DNA of 64,000 nucleotides, from the NCBI GenBank assembly GCA_009778065.1, contig WRKM01000011.1:1-64000 (forward strand), written 5' to 3'. This document shows, piece after piece, positions 1 through 7,800 of the stretch. The position numbers and the translations under genes are program-made. This DNA comes from Oscillospiraceae bacterium (GTDB lineage Bacteria > Bacillota > Clostridia > Oscillospirales > Ruminococcaceae). Below the pieces are notes generated by a model. It was not told the origin of the DNA. It ran no database searches and saw nothing but the letters and a program-made list of their open reading frames with translations. Each line of letters opens with the position of its first letter. Position 1 is the first letter of the stretch.

Positions 1-425
1 AAAGACTATTGTCTCATTGAAGCCCAAAAAGCGAATTGAAATAAAAAAATTCATTAAGATCGCTGTTTGGGTTATAATCGCAATAAATGTATTTCAATTT
101 GTGAGACCATTTTTTGTAACAATTGAAAAAATTGAAAATGATGTTTTAAAGATAATTCCTATTGGTACAAGTTGGGATGAGGCTGTCGAAATAATTGAAA
201 GTAAAAAAAAAATGGTATGCCAAAACAGGAGAGGGTTTAATTCATTGGGCATCGCTTTCCGAATTTTACATACAAGATTTTACTGAAAGAAAGCGAATAG
301 ACCTTTCCCTTAAAGATTATGGAAACTTTCTATTCTATACATTTTTTGCGTTTGATGTAATATTGAAATTCGATGAAGAACTTAAATTGACATCAGTTGA
401 AGGAACTCAATATTTAAGTATATAA
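1..425 (+). pseudogene. Small membrane protein, copy 1, frameshifted and 5'-truncated by the window edge
   Basis: This is a near-identical copy of the intact gene at 594-1043. The true start lies about 19 bases before the window, because base 1 aligns with base 614 of copy 2. An N-terminal basic patch is followed by one membrane helix (AVWVIIAINVFQFV) and the motif PIGTSWDEAVEIIESK. At 192-201 the A-run has 10 A, while copy 2 has 9, so the reading frame shifts here. The rest of the protein (WYAKTG to LTSVEGTQYLSI) is intact in the next frame, from about 195 to 425. No function is recognised. Its position after a tiny conserved ORF suggests an immunity-type role, which is inference. The frameshift could be phase variation, decay or a base-call error. 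Confidence 0.75.
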
Positions 426-449
426 TATTTAAATCACAGGAGAAATTAA

Positions 450-578
450 ATGATTATAGGCTTTAACAGCAACTCATACACACGAGGGATTTTAAACGCT
501 AATGGGTTTTTCCCCAATCCAATAGGCTCTCTTCCGGGTTGGAATATAATTATTGAAAGAAATTATTTCGGGCATTGA
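450..578 (+). CDS. 42-residue conserved small protein, possible orphan toxin-tip fragment
   Basis: An AGGAG ribosome-binding site lies 7 bases before the ATG. The product is 42 residues. Its first 20 residues (FNSNSYTRGILNANG core) are repeated almost exactly in the ORF at 1068-1217, and the end is different. The NSNSY...LNANGF...LPGW pattern resembles C-terminal segments of large secreted polymorphic toxins as I recall them; no search was run. The stop codon overlaps the ribosome-binding site of the membrane protein at 594, so the two are probably co-translated. Alternatively it could be a leader peptide. Confidence 0.55.
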   Translation: MIIGFNSNSYTRGILNANGFFPNPIGSLPGWNIIIERNYFGH

Positions 579-593
579 GGAGGATATGTTGAT

Positions 594-1043
594 ATGAAAA
601 TAAAAAACGATTCAAAGACTATTGTCTCATTGAAGCCCAAAAAGCGAATTGAAATAAAAAAATTAATTAAGATTGCTGTTTGGGTTATAATCGCAATAAA
701 TGTATTTCAATTTGTGAGACCATTTTTTGTAACAATTGAAAAAATTGAAAATGATGTTTTAAAGATAATTCCTATTGGTACAAGTTGGGACGAGGCTGTT
801 GAGATAATTGAAAGTAAAAAAAAATGGTACGTTCCAACAGCCATAGGGTTAGTTCATTTTTCATCGCTCTCTGAACATGATATACGTATATCAAGCATCA
901 TTGAGAAGAAAAGAATACCCCTTTCTCTTCGTAATTACGGACATCCTTTGTTTTATACATTTTTTGCCTTCAATGTAACTTTGGTGTTTGATGAAGAACT
1001 TAAATTGACATCAGTTGAAGGAACTCAATATTTAAGTATATAA
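594..1043 (+). CDS. Small single-pass membrane protein, copy 2 (intact)
   Basis: 149 residues, start ATG at 594 with GAGGAGG 8 bases upstream. The layout is a basic N-terminus, one membrane helix at about residues 25-45, then a soluble extracytoplasmic domain with the shared motif PIGTSWDEAVEIIESKKKWY and the C-terminal end LTSVEGTQYLSI. The N-terminal and C-terminal thirds are nearly identical to copy 1. The middle (about residues 83-115) is diverged, the pattern expected if this part has a variable partner. It follows the small ORF 450-578 by 15 bases. The family is not recognised. An immunity role against the product of the upstream small ORF or a related toxin is inference. Confidence 0.7.
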   Translation: MKIKNDSKTIVSLKPKKRIEIKKLIKIAVWVIIAINVFQFVRPFFVTIEKIENDVLKIIPIGTSWDEAVEIIESKKKWYVPTAIGLVHFSSLSEHDIRISSIIEKKRIPLSLRNYGHPLFYTFFAFNVTLVFDEELKLTSVEGTQYLSI

Positions 1044-1067
1044 TATTTAAACCTTAGGAGAAATTAA

Positions 1068-1217
1068 ATGATTGTAGGCTTTAACAGCAACTCATACACG
1101 CGAGGGATTTTAAACGCTAATGGGTTTTATCCTACGCCTTTAGGTATCTTGCCAGGATGGAATGGTTTTATTATCAATGCTCATTATTTCAATCGTATTG
1201 AGAGGTGGTACTCATGA
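1068..1217 (+). CDS. 49-residue conserved small protein, second copy
   Basis: ATG preceded by TTAGGAG. The first 20 residues match the ORF at 450 with one change (I to V at residue 3), then a related PxPxGxLPGWN stretch, then an unrelated end (residues 33-49). The stop codon TGA overlaps the ATG of the next membrane protein (ATGA at 1214-1217), the arrangement typical of translational coupling. Conservation of the head and coupling order across two copies argues that it is a real gene and not chance. Confidence 0.6.
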   Translation: MIVGFNSNSYTRGILNANGFYPTPLGILPGWNGFIINAHYFNRIERWYS

Positions 1218-1669
1218 AAAAAAATAAGGAAGAACGAATCATAACATCGGCAGAGATTATGAAAAGAGAAGACCGGAAAAGAATAATTATTGTTTCAATT
1301 TCTTTAATGATAGCCGCTACACTCGCAATCCATATATTTTCTGTGATATTTATTAATGTTTTTCCTTTTCTAAGAGTCTGGTTTAGACCAACCGAAAGAA
1401 TAAAAAGTGATGTTTTAGAGTTAATGCCTATTGGTACGAGTTGGGAAGAAGTTATTAAGATTATTGAAAGTAAGGAAGAGTGGTATGGTGATGATAAACA
1501 TTGGTCATCGCTTAGAGAATACCTTATACAAGGTATTACCGAAAGAAGGGTAGTACGGTTTTCTCTACTTAATTATGAACACCCACTCATCCAGGTTACC
1601 ATGACACTGAGATTTGATGAAGATTTAGAGTTGAGTGAAGTTGAAGTAACGCAGTTATTACGTATATAG
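1214..1669 (+). CDS. Small membrane protein, copy 3 (diverged paralogue)
   Basis: 151 residues from the ATG at 1214; an upstream in-frame GTG at 1205 would give three more residues but the ATGA overlap favours 1214. One membrane helix lies near residues 26-52. The soluble part shares MPIGTSWEEVIKIIESKEEWY, WSSLREY and the DE.LEL..VE.TQ end with copies 1 and 2, but overall identity is clearly lower, so the tandem copies are of different age. Same probable role as copy 2; function unknown. Confidence 0.7.
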   Translation: MKKNKEERIITSAEIMKREDRKRIIIVSISLMIAATLAIHIFSVIFINVFPFLRVWFRPTERIKSDVLELMPIGTSWEEVIKIIESKEEWYGDDKHWSSLREYLIQGITERRVVRFSLLNYEHPLIQVTMTLRFDEDLELSEVEVTQLLRI

Positions 1670-1758
1670 TAATAAAACACAGCGAGGCATGTATATAATC
1701 GCTATGTAATTTTTGAAAAATATAATGAATTAAATTTTTAGATAGTTTCAAATTCAAC

Positions 1759-1793
1759 TATAAGGCACAGTATATAATTTATTGTGCCTTATA
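1759..1793 (+). terminator. Hairpin after the repeat array
   Basis: A perfect 11-base inverted repeat (1759-1769 with 1783-1793, TATAAGGCACA and its complement) encloses a 13-base loop. No long T-run follows, so it may be a weak terminator or the leader hairpin of the lipoprotein gene 20 bases downstream. Confidence 0.5.
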
Positions 1794-1813
1794 GAAATAT
1801 TTTAGGAGGAGTT

Positions 1814-2356
1814 ATGTACAAAAATATAACTATAATAATCCTTGTAATTATTCTTTTGGTTATAACAGGATGTACAGACGAAAAATCGCATATCGACGAT
1901 TTGAGCAAGCAGAAACATGAGTTGAATGAAAGTAATAATGGATTATTTTATGAAACGATTATAAGCCGAAATAGTATTGTCGAATCTCCAAATAAAGGGG
2001 AGGTGACATATGAAATTAGCGAAAAAATGATTGGAAGATACGAGGTTGTAGACAGTGTTGTGGATTATTACCAAGGTATGATGTTTTTTGAAATAAAAAA
2101 TGACGGTACAATCGAACTATCACTTCATACTTTTTCCGGTGCTGCAATATATAAAGAAGAATTAGAGTTAGTTGCTTTTTATACCGACACAAGAGTTATA
2201 ATAAGTTTTCGACTTGCAGAAAATTGCATTTACACTTTTCCGGGGAATTATCTTTCTCTCGACTTCGAGGGCGACCCGGATTGCAACTATTTTAAATCAT
2301 TAACGTATAAATCACATGCTCCCAATGAAGAATTAATATTTGTTAAACAAGTGTAG
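1814..2356 (+). CDS. Predicted lipoprotein of unknown function
   Basis: 180 residues from ATG 1814, with AGGAGGAG directly upstream. The N-terminus is a type II signal peptide: short basic start, hydrophobic stretch IIILVIILLVI and lipobox ITGC (Cys at about residue 20). The mature part has no motif I recognise. It is AT-rich like the repeat genes before it and probably anchored to the outer face of the membrane. It could be a further immunity or surface factor of the same locus; this is only positional inference. Confidence 0.7.
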   Translation: MYKNITIIILVIILLVITGCTDEKSHIDDLSKQKHELNESNNGLFYETIISRNSIVESPNKGEVTYEISEKMIGRYEVVDSVVDYYQGMMFFEIKNDGTIELSLHTFSGAAIYKEELELVAFYTDTRVIISFRLAENCIYTFPGNYLSLDFEGDPDCNYFKSLTYKSHAPNEELIFVKQV

Positions 2357-2552
2357 ATAACCAGTTTTTAAGCAAGAGTGATTAAGACAGGGTAATTGTG
2401 CAATGATGTAAAGAAGAGTAAAAAGCATGGGCGGCGTTACAGGGGAAAATCCACAGATATGCGGATAGTCAAAACGAGACGAGCGAGTGAAGATTTTTAT
2501 ACTTTGAGATTTAACTGCTTGTCGTCAATTACATGACGTACATAGTAAGTCG

Positions 2553-2582
2553 CTGACAGCAAACGGGTATACAGCATATAAT
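2553..2582 (+). promoter_or_regulatory. Probable sigma-A promoter of the chitinase gene
   Basis: CTGACA (2553-2558), an 18-base spacer and TATAAT (2577-2582), 33 bases before the start codon of the GH18 gene. The remainder of the 2357-2614 gap shows no convincing ORF. Confidence 0.55.
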
Positions 2583-2614
2583 ATAAAATCAAACCTACAA
2601 GGAGATGATTTTAT

Positions 2615-3514
2615 ATGAGACCCGTTCTTTCGGGCTATTGGCAAACATGGAATCTGCCCGGCTACGGCAGGGTACCTATTACCTCCGTACCGACTATGTA
2701 TAACGAAGTAATAATCGCTTTTGTCGCACCGGACAATCAGGGAATCGCACGGTGGGCAGGTCCCGACATTCCCACAAGAGCAAATGTACAATTTTTGCAG
2801 AGCAGAGGGCAAAAGGTTCTCGTTTCGGTTGGCGGCGGCGGTGTAAAAGTAACTCTTGATACCCCCGACAAGGTTAGGCGGTTCGCTGACAGCCTGTATT
2901 CTATTTGTTACAATTTGGGCTTAGACGGCGTTGACATTGACGTTGAAGACGGAATGGACGTGTCCGGTAACCCGTGGAATCCTACAGGCACGGTTAAAGG
3001 CGTAATCGACAGTATTGACGCGGTTATACATTCCTTCCCGAACGGATTTCTGTTGACTATGGCTCCCGAAACATTAAACTTAGTGGGCGGAATCGCCCGT
3101 TACGGCGGTCACTGGGGGAATTATCTGCCCATAATCCTCCATTTCAGAAACCGAATAACAAGAGTACATATGCAGTATTATAACAGCGGTTCTATGTACG
3201 GACTCGGCTTTAGGGCTTTTGAATCGGGGACGGTGGATTTTATTGTTTACCTGACCGAGGCAATTATCAGAGGCTTCAGAATCGCCGATACGGGCATTTA
3301 CTACCCCGGACTGCCCGCAAACAAAGTAAGCGTAGGACTGCCCGCAACGCCACGCGCCGCATATAACGGCTACTTAACAAACGCACAGATAAACGAAGCA
3401 TTCCGCAGATTGACTACGGGATTCCGCGGCGATGATGCGATTTGCCAAACACCCTATAATTGCTTGGGCGGACTTATGACATGGTCTGTTCATACGGATT
3501 CTATTATGGGATAA
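2615..3514 (+). CDS. Glycoside hydrolase family 18 (chitinase-like) enzyme without signal peptide
   Basis: 299 residues; ATG preceded by AAGGAGATG. The GH18 TIM-barrel landmarks appear in order: SVGGGG (about residue 71), the catalytic signature DGVDIDVE ending in the proton donor Glu111, MAPET, the substrate-binding MQYYN and the terminal MTWSV. The family hydrolyses beta-1,4-linked N-acetylglucosamine polymers such as chitin, and some members act on peptidoglycan or N-glycans. The protein begins directly with the first barrel strand (VLSGYWQTW), so no secretion signal or carbohydrate-binding module is present, which is unusual for a chitinase. GC content is higher than in the genes at 1-2.4 kb. 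A role in cell-wall lysis or export by another route is inference. Confidence 0.85.
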   Translation: MRPVLSGYWQTWNLPGYGRVPITSVPTMYNEVIIAFVAPDNQGIARWAGPDIPTRANVQFLQSRGQKVLVSVGGGGVKVTLDTPDKVRRFADSLYSICYNLGLDGVDIDVEDGMDVSGNPWNPTGTVKGVIDSIDAVIHSFPNGFLLTMAPETLNLVGGIARYGGHWGNYLPIILHFRNRITRVHMQYYNSGSMYGLGFRAFESGTVDFIVYLTEAIIRGFRIADTGIYYPGLPANKVSVGLPATPRAAYNGYLTNAQINEAFRRLTTGFRGDDAICQTPYNCLGGLMTWSVHTDSIMG

Positions 3515-3521
3515 TTAAAAA

Positions 3522-3770
3522 CTATTCCCATTTTTCAGAAATTGTGCAGAGCCGTATATACGCATCGGAGTTTTGGGCATAGTACAATGACATTTCTTCA
3601 CTTAGTCTTTTACAGGTTTGATTAAGCCAATCTTTCCTATTTTGTTTCGACAATTTGGAAACGGGGGTAAAGCTTCCGTCAGGTAAGGCGATGTATCTTT
3701 TTGATGCAAGCTTATACCGTGCGGACTTAGCCGTAGGCGGCGGATAGTTGTTCTCTCTTTGATTCTGCCG
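3522..3770 (-). pseudogene. Start-less small ORF, possible gene remnant
   Basis: On the minus strand, codons from about 3770 to the TAG at 3522-3524 read a protein-like sequence (YKLASKRYIALPDG, then NQTCKRLSEEMSLYYAQ). It has no ATG/GTG/TTG near its beginning; an in-frame stop sits just upstream. A ribosome-binding-site-like AAGGAG lies at 3788-3793 in front of another frame, so a frameshift between start and body is possible. Family unknown. Confidence 0.3.
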
Positions 3771-3835
3771 TGATATGTAAAATCAACTCCTTTCAAAGGT
3801 ATTTTTAAATATATGCGTTAACGCCGAAATTTAAA

Positions 3836-3861
3836 CGTCAACACTGCTTTGAGTGTTGACG
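3836..3861. terminator. Bidirectional hairpin terminator
   Basis: A perfect 10-bp stem (CGTCAACACT / AGTGTTGACG) with a 6-base loop lies between the small ORF and the end of the metalloprotease gene. Short T-runs lie downstream on the plus strand (CATTTTGCTTTTC). Confidence 0.6.
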
Positions 3862-3915
3862 CATTTTGCTTTTCGGGAGTATCAGACATATATGAAAAGC
3901 CGTATTATTTTCTGT

Positions 3916-5004
3916 TTATTTATTGCGTGCCAAATAATCCGCAATCAACAAATCGACCACTCTTCCGTAGCTTTTTACACCGTCCTCTTGTCCCTGCGTT
4001 TTGAGGTAAGCATCGTTAACTGCGCTTGATACTGCGGCGATTGCCGCCCCACCCGGCGCATTTAAAAACGACTGCCAATATTCGGTATCAAGGGCATATT
4101 GCAACCGAACCTGTTCCGGAATTGTCCGATATATTTGTATGTAATCATCTCCGTCGTAGGCACGAAGGAGATACGAAAGAGCATGTATGTAACCGCTGTA
4201 CATAAAATCTAAATCCATGCTCTCCCTACATGCTAAAAAAGCTATAAAATTCGCCTCGTCCTCACGCATGAACCCGTTTAGGTGACTAAGCTCGTGCAAG
4301 GCAGTGAAAGGTTTGTCGGAGTCGGGCATGTCGGTGTTATAAAGCGATTCAATAGTAAAAGGTGAAAAAATTCCGCAAATCATCAGCGGAGACATAATAA
4401 ATCTTGAAGAAAACACAGGTTTGGGGTTCGGATAGTATGTATAAAGAACAGGGTAAATCCCGCCAAGCCTTTGCATGGACTCGCGAGCCGTTTTATTGAA
4501 AGTAGTTTTATCGAGGACAAAGCCGCCGTCTGCTCCCGTGGTTATTTGCGGTACAAGCAAATCTAATTCACCGATTACCTCTGTAATTGCACCCCGCAAA
4601 TCATCTCTGCTGTACATTGTAAGCTCAAGTCCGCTGTAGTAGGAAAAAGGGTTTCTTTGATAATTAATCTCACATCCGAACAAGAACATAACAAGTAATG
4701 TTGAAACCGCACACGAAAATGCAAGCCCGGCACGAAGCAAATATCTTACGCGCCGTCTCTTGCCTTTGATTAGTTTTATGATAAGAAAAACTATACTTAC
4801 GATTGCCGTTGAGATTAATATGTAAAACAGTATTTCTACTACAGCAAAGGGAAAAATTCCCGTCACCCTCCCCCAAAAGCCTACGATAAGCGGATAAACC
4901 CTCATCGCGTACCATTCTGAAAAAGGAAGCGAAATTCTGCATATAACTCGTATAACTATGTTAATAAATGACGTCACCGCAAGAAAAATTAAGGCTTTTT
5001 TCAT
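3916..5004 (-). CDS. DUF3810 family membrane metalloprotease
   Basis: 362 residues. Membrane helices at about residues 5-22, 55-78 and 92-110 are followed by an extracytoplasmic zincin domain. The domain has HELSHLNGF (about residue 240, HExxH zinc/catalytic motif) followed by REDEANFIAFLAC, where the Glu is the likely third ligand. This is the DUF3810 layout. Substrate is unknown. It is driven by a perfect minus-strand promoter at 5037-5065, part of an 80-bp direct repeat. In the probable ancestral order it would have been divergent from the amidase-like gene now at 11287. Confidence 0.8.
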   Translation of the reverse strand: MKKALIFLAVTSFINIVIRVICRISLPFSEWYAMRVYPLIVGFWGRVTGIFPFAVVEILFYILISTAIVSIVFLIIKLIKGKRRRVRYLLRAGLAFSCAVSTLLVMFLFGCEINYQRNPFSYYSGLELTMYSRDDLRGAITEVIGELDLLVPQITTGADGGFVLDKTTFNKTARESMQRLGGIYPVLYTYYPNPKPVFSSRFIMSPLMICGIFSPFTIESLYNTDMPDSDKPFTALHELSHLNGFMREDEANFIAFLACRESMDLDFMYSGYIHALSYLLRAYDGDDYIQIYRTIPEQVRLQYALDTEYWQSFLNAPGGAAIAAVSSAVNDAYLKTQGQEDGVKSYGRVVDLLIADYLARNK

Positions 5005-5015
5005 GACTTTTATCC

Positions 5016-5095
5016 TAAAAACTCTAAGTTATTTTAATTATACCTTTCTTTTTACGGAATGTCAATAAAAACCGTCTTTTCGTATAATACAATAT
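5016..5095. repeat. 80-bp direct repeat, left copy, flanking the defence module
   Basis: Bases 5016-5095 match 11186-11265 at a constant offset of 6170 with about four mismatches and no gaps. The repeat carries promoter sequences on both strands. The two copies bound the YhcG/HNH/restriction-modification segment. Confidence 0.85.
5037..5065 (-). promoter_or_regulatory. Consensus sigma-A promoter for the DUF3810 gene
   Basis: Minus strand TTGACA (5060-5065), 17-base spacer, TATAAT (5037-5042), 33 bases before the start codon at 5004. Both hexamers are perfect consensus. Confidence 0.8.
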
Positions 5096-5163
5096 ATGGG
5101 AAGGGTTTATGGCGTACTCCTACGCTACATACTCAACTGCTGACTGTGAGGTTGGTGGTTTTG

Positions 5164-6315
5164 TTATTCTTCGACTGCCGCATTATTTTCAATTTCAAGA
5201 ATTACTTTCGTGTCTTCAAACTCTTGCACCCACTCTGCGAGTTTTGCTTGCAGGAGTTTTTTGTCGGGTAGATACAAGCTGTACGCAGTAGCGTATATAT
5301 TTGAATCGGTGGGTAAAGTAAGCTCAACAATGCTGTCGCTTTTCTCGCGGCACAGCAGAATTCCGATGGTGGGTTTTTCGTGTTCCGTCTTAACGTAACG
5401 GTCAAAATAATTAACGTACATCTGCATTTGCCCTAAATCTTGGTGCTTTAACGCCGTTATCTTAAAATCGACAATAACATAGCATTGCAACAGCCGATTA
5501 TATAAGATAAGGTCTACAAAAAATGACTGCTCATCGAAAGTAAAACGCTTTTGTCGTGCTTCAAAAAGAAAGCCTTTTCCCATTTCTAACATAAATTTCT
5601 GCAACTTGTTAATGACCGCTATTTCCAAATCGTTCTCGGAATAATCGGAATTGTCATCCAATCCCAAAAACTCAAGCGAGAGCGGGTTTTTTATTATATC
5701 TTGCGGTTTTTCAACGGTCAAGCCTTCGTTTGCAAGCCGCATTATTTCATCTTTGTTACGCGACATTGCAAGCCGCTCGTATAAACTGCTTGCGTGTTGG
5801 CGTTTCAAGTATTCGACATTCCACTGCTGTTTTAGAGTCTCAATCTCGTAAAACTGCCGCGCCTGCTCGTCCTCAATCCTCATCAAAACGCAGTAATGCG
5901 TCCAACTCACCTTGAAAATATTGCGCCAGTAAGCGAATTTATTAGATTCGGCAGTCGATAACTGCCGAATTTGATTTTCGGGAATTATACCCTTTTTATT
6001 GTCATTTTTTGGAAGTTTCAATTCGTCAGTTATTAACTGCCGAATTGCCGGAGAATATACTTGGTAAAATTTTCTTGCATTTTTAAGGTTTGTTTGAGAA
6101 AACCCTTTTCTAAAGCGACTGTTCAGATACTTTGATAACTCCGCAAGTAGTTTCTTGCCGTACTTTGCCCGTGCTTCGCCGTCTTGCTCCTGCTCGACAA
6201 TCATGCGTCCGACCTCAAAATAGGTCACGCACATAGTCAAATCTGCGGTTCGCCCAACATGCGTCCGCGCCTGTTCTATAAGACTTGCTACATTCTCGAA
6301 AAATTTGTCGGTCAT
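5164..6315 (-). CDS. YhcG/DUF1016-type PD-(D/E)XK nuclease
   Basis: 383 residues. The N-terminal DUF1016 helical domain (about residues 1-170) contains MCVTYFEVGRMIVEQEQ and FSQTNLKNARKFYQVY. The C-terminal nuclease-fold domain (about 190-360) has FFVDLILYNRLLQCYVIVDFK, where the Asp and the D-x-K are the PD-(D/E)XK metal and catalytic positions. Proteins of this family are found with restriction-modification and mobile DNA and are assumed to be DNA nucleases. It is the last gene of the leftward defence module inside the 80-bp direct repeats and stops 68 bases from the left repeat. Confidence 0.85.
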   Translation of the reverse strand: MTDKFFENVASLIEQARTHVGRTADLTMCVTYFEVGRMIVEQEQDGEARAKYGKKLLAELSKYLNSRFRKGFSQTNLKNARKFYQVYSPAIRQLITDELKLPKNDNKKGIIPENQIRQLSTAESNKFAYWRNIFKVSWTHYCVLMRIEDEQARQFYEIETLKQQWNVEYLKRQHASSLYERLAMSRNKDEIMRLANEGLTVEKPQDIIKNPLSLEFLGLDDNSDYSENDLEIAVINKLQKFMLEMGKGFLFEARQKRFTFDEQSFFVDLILYNRLLQCYVIVDFKITALKHQDLGQMQMYVNYFDRYVKTEHEKPTIGILLCREKSDSIVELTLPTDSNIYATAYSLYLPDKKLLQAKLAEWVQEFEDTKVILEIENNAAVEE

Positions 6316-6354
6316 GGGGATTCCTCCATTTAGTTTTAATTGCTTGAAGCTGTC

Positions 6355-7365
6355 TTATTTCATATTCTTATTATAAAGAATACCGATGCAATCTTTAAAA
6401 CTCCCGTCTTCGTTTCTTAAATATGTCATAATTAAATTATCGCCTTTGTATATATCTTGAAATTCAATCCCACAATAATCATACAAAAAGAATTTTAATA
6501 TATGTGCATATTCTTCTTGGCTCCACTTGTCAAATACTTCGCCCGAAACGGAGTGAGAAACAATTGTGTTTAATTTTTCTTCAAACCACGAAACCGTGTA
6601 AAATGGATTCTTGTTAAAAAGTATTGATTTATAAAATATTTTAGCACATAATTCAAAATATTGTATAGGGTGAAGTTCTCTATACAAAAATTCTTTCATT
6701 TCTTCATGTTCCATGAACAAACCTTTTTGGCATCCATTATCCATTAAATGAGCAATAATACCTATATCATTCATTTTTATAAAAAACGTTTTGTAAAAAG
6801 GATTATCATATGCCCAATATTGGGGAGTGAAAGAAGATTCAATTTTAAATATTAGAATACTCCAAGGTTCTTCTATATAATTAACATCATGGATAATGCT
6901 TTGAAGAAAGGTGAATTGTATTTCGTGCTTTTTTAACGATTCTTTTGAGTAAATCGAATCGCTTTGCGGTTCACTTATTTTATTTTTTAAAGATAATTCT
7001 TTATATAATATCCCATATGATAATTTGTTTAGCCATTTGAAAATTATCTTTTCGTCAAGTTTAATAAAACTATCATATCCAATTGAAACAGCACGTTCTA
7101 TTGGTTTTTCTAAAGTTTCGCCCATTATTTTATTACATCGAACACAGCAAGGTATCGTTAATTTTCTATACGGAATTAATGAACCATTTAATAGTGTTAA
7201 TTTTTTGTCTCTCAAATCAAACTTATTTTGTAACCATCTTGGATACACATGTTCATCTGTGCGTATTTCATCGTTTAATAATTCCCCACATAAGAAACAC
7301 ATGGTGTAGTCAAAAGTCATTTGCTCAAAGGGTTTAAAATGATTTTTAGTTAATTCATTATCCAT
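6355..7365 (-). CDS. HNH-like zinc-finger protein, probable endonuclease
   Basis: 336 residues, AT-rich. The N-terminal 60 residues carry a CFLC knuckle, then DEHVYPRWL (His of an HNH-type beta-beta-alpha-metal core) and CCVRCN as the second zinc pair. The remaining 270 residues are not recognised. The C-x2-C...DEH-x-P-x-W-L...C-x2-CN pattern is frequent in defence-island proteins. The gene lies 39 bases upstream of the YhcG nuclease and the two may be co-transcribed. Nuclease activity is inferred from the motif only. Confidence 0.65.
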   Translation of the reverse strand: MDNELTKNHFKPFEQMTFDYTMCFLCGELLNDEIRTDEHVYPRWLQNKFDLRDKKLTLLNGSLIPYRKLTIPCCVRCNKIMGETLEKPIERAVSIGYDSFIKLDEKIIFKWLNKLSYGILYKELSLKNKISEPQSDSIYSKESLKKHEIQFTFLQSIIHDVNYIEEPWSILIFKIESSFTPQYWAYDNPFYKTFFIKMNDIGIIAHLMDNGCQKGLFMEHEEMKEFLYRELHPIQYFELCAKIFYKSILFNKNPFYTVSWFEEKLNTIVSHSVSGEVFDKWSQEEYAHILKFFLYDYCGIEFQDIYKGDNLIMTYLRNEDGSFKDCIGILYNKNMK

Positions 7366-7561
7366 TTAAATGTACCTCTTATCGTCATTATTATTAAAAT
7401 AGGTCTAACAACTTATTACTTATATAAACTCAAGTTAAATAATACGCTCGTATATATCGTAGGTATTTTATTAATAAAACAAATGCTATAAATGAGATTA
7501 TCTTTGATTTCTTGGAACGTATTCTTCTGGATAATATTCATTTTTTTGTTTATAATGCTCT

Positions 7562-7681
7562 CTATGTAGCCCTTTGTTTTTCTGCCGAGAGTTCTTTAAG
7601 CGACCCTGATAGTTTTTTAGTTTCAGAATCCAATTTTGTTGTAGCTACAATTGTACTTTTTATATTTTTAGGATAATCCAT
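7562..7681 (-). CDS. 39-residue lysine-rich ORF (uncertain)
   Basis: ATG at 7681 lies 8 bases past the first of three special hairpins, but there is no clear ribosome-binding site. The product begins MDYPKNIKSTIVATTKLD and is lysine/serine-rich. The next frame over about 7515-7655 is also open and reads a protein-like sequence ending HYKQKNEYYPEEYVPRNQR, without a start. Either may be a remnant of one frameshifted gene. In the rest of 7366-7560 I see no other gene. Confidence 0.3.
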   Translation of the reverse strand: MDYPKNIKSTIVATTKLDSETKKLSGSLKELSAEKQRAT

Positions 7682-7689
7682 TGTTGATT

Positions 7690-7760
7690 GAGACTATTTG
7701 TGTTCGTCTCTATATGGAACTATTTGTGGTCGTTCCGTAGCGATATTTGTGGTCTCGCTA
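7690..7760. repeat. Three short hairpins with identical 11-base loops and different matched stems
   Basis: Plus strand: unit 1 at 7690-7710 (stem GAGAC/GTCTC), unit 2 at 7716-7736 (GGAAC/GTTCC), unit 3 at 7738-7760 (TAGCGA/TCGCTA). The loop is TATTTGTGGTC in units 2 and 3 and TATTTGTGTTC in unit 1. Stems differ in sequence but each pairs perfectly. This is the pattern expected of an RNA with covarying stems and a conserved protein- or RNA-binding loop. A multi-site end of an insertion sequence is the main alternative. Confidence 0.7.
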
Positions 7761-7800
7761 AATTACAATTGTTATACTATAAAAACAGAATTTAATCCAA

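Noticed and set aside
2525-2812. Minus-strand ORF over the chitinase start
   Set aside because: It lies antisense to a clear GH18 coding region and has no ribosome-binding site or family likeness.
5059-5291. Rightward small ORFs after the left 80-bp repeat
   Set aside because: They run antisense into the YhcG nuclease gene; the rightward -10 box there is only a by-product of the repeat.
7416-7541. 41-codon minus-strand ORF in the defence-module gap
   Set aside because: AT-rich, no ribosome-binding site and no protein-like pattern.
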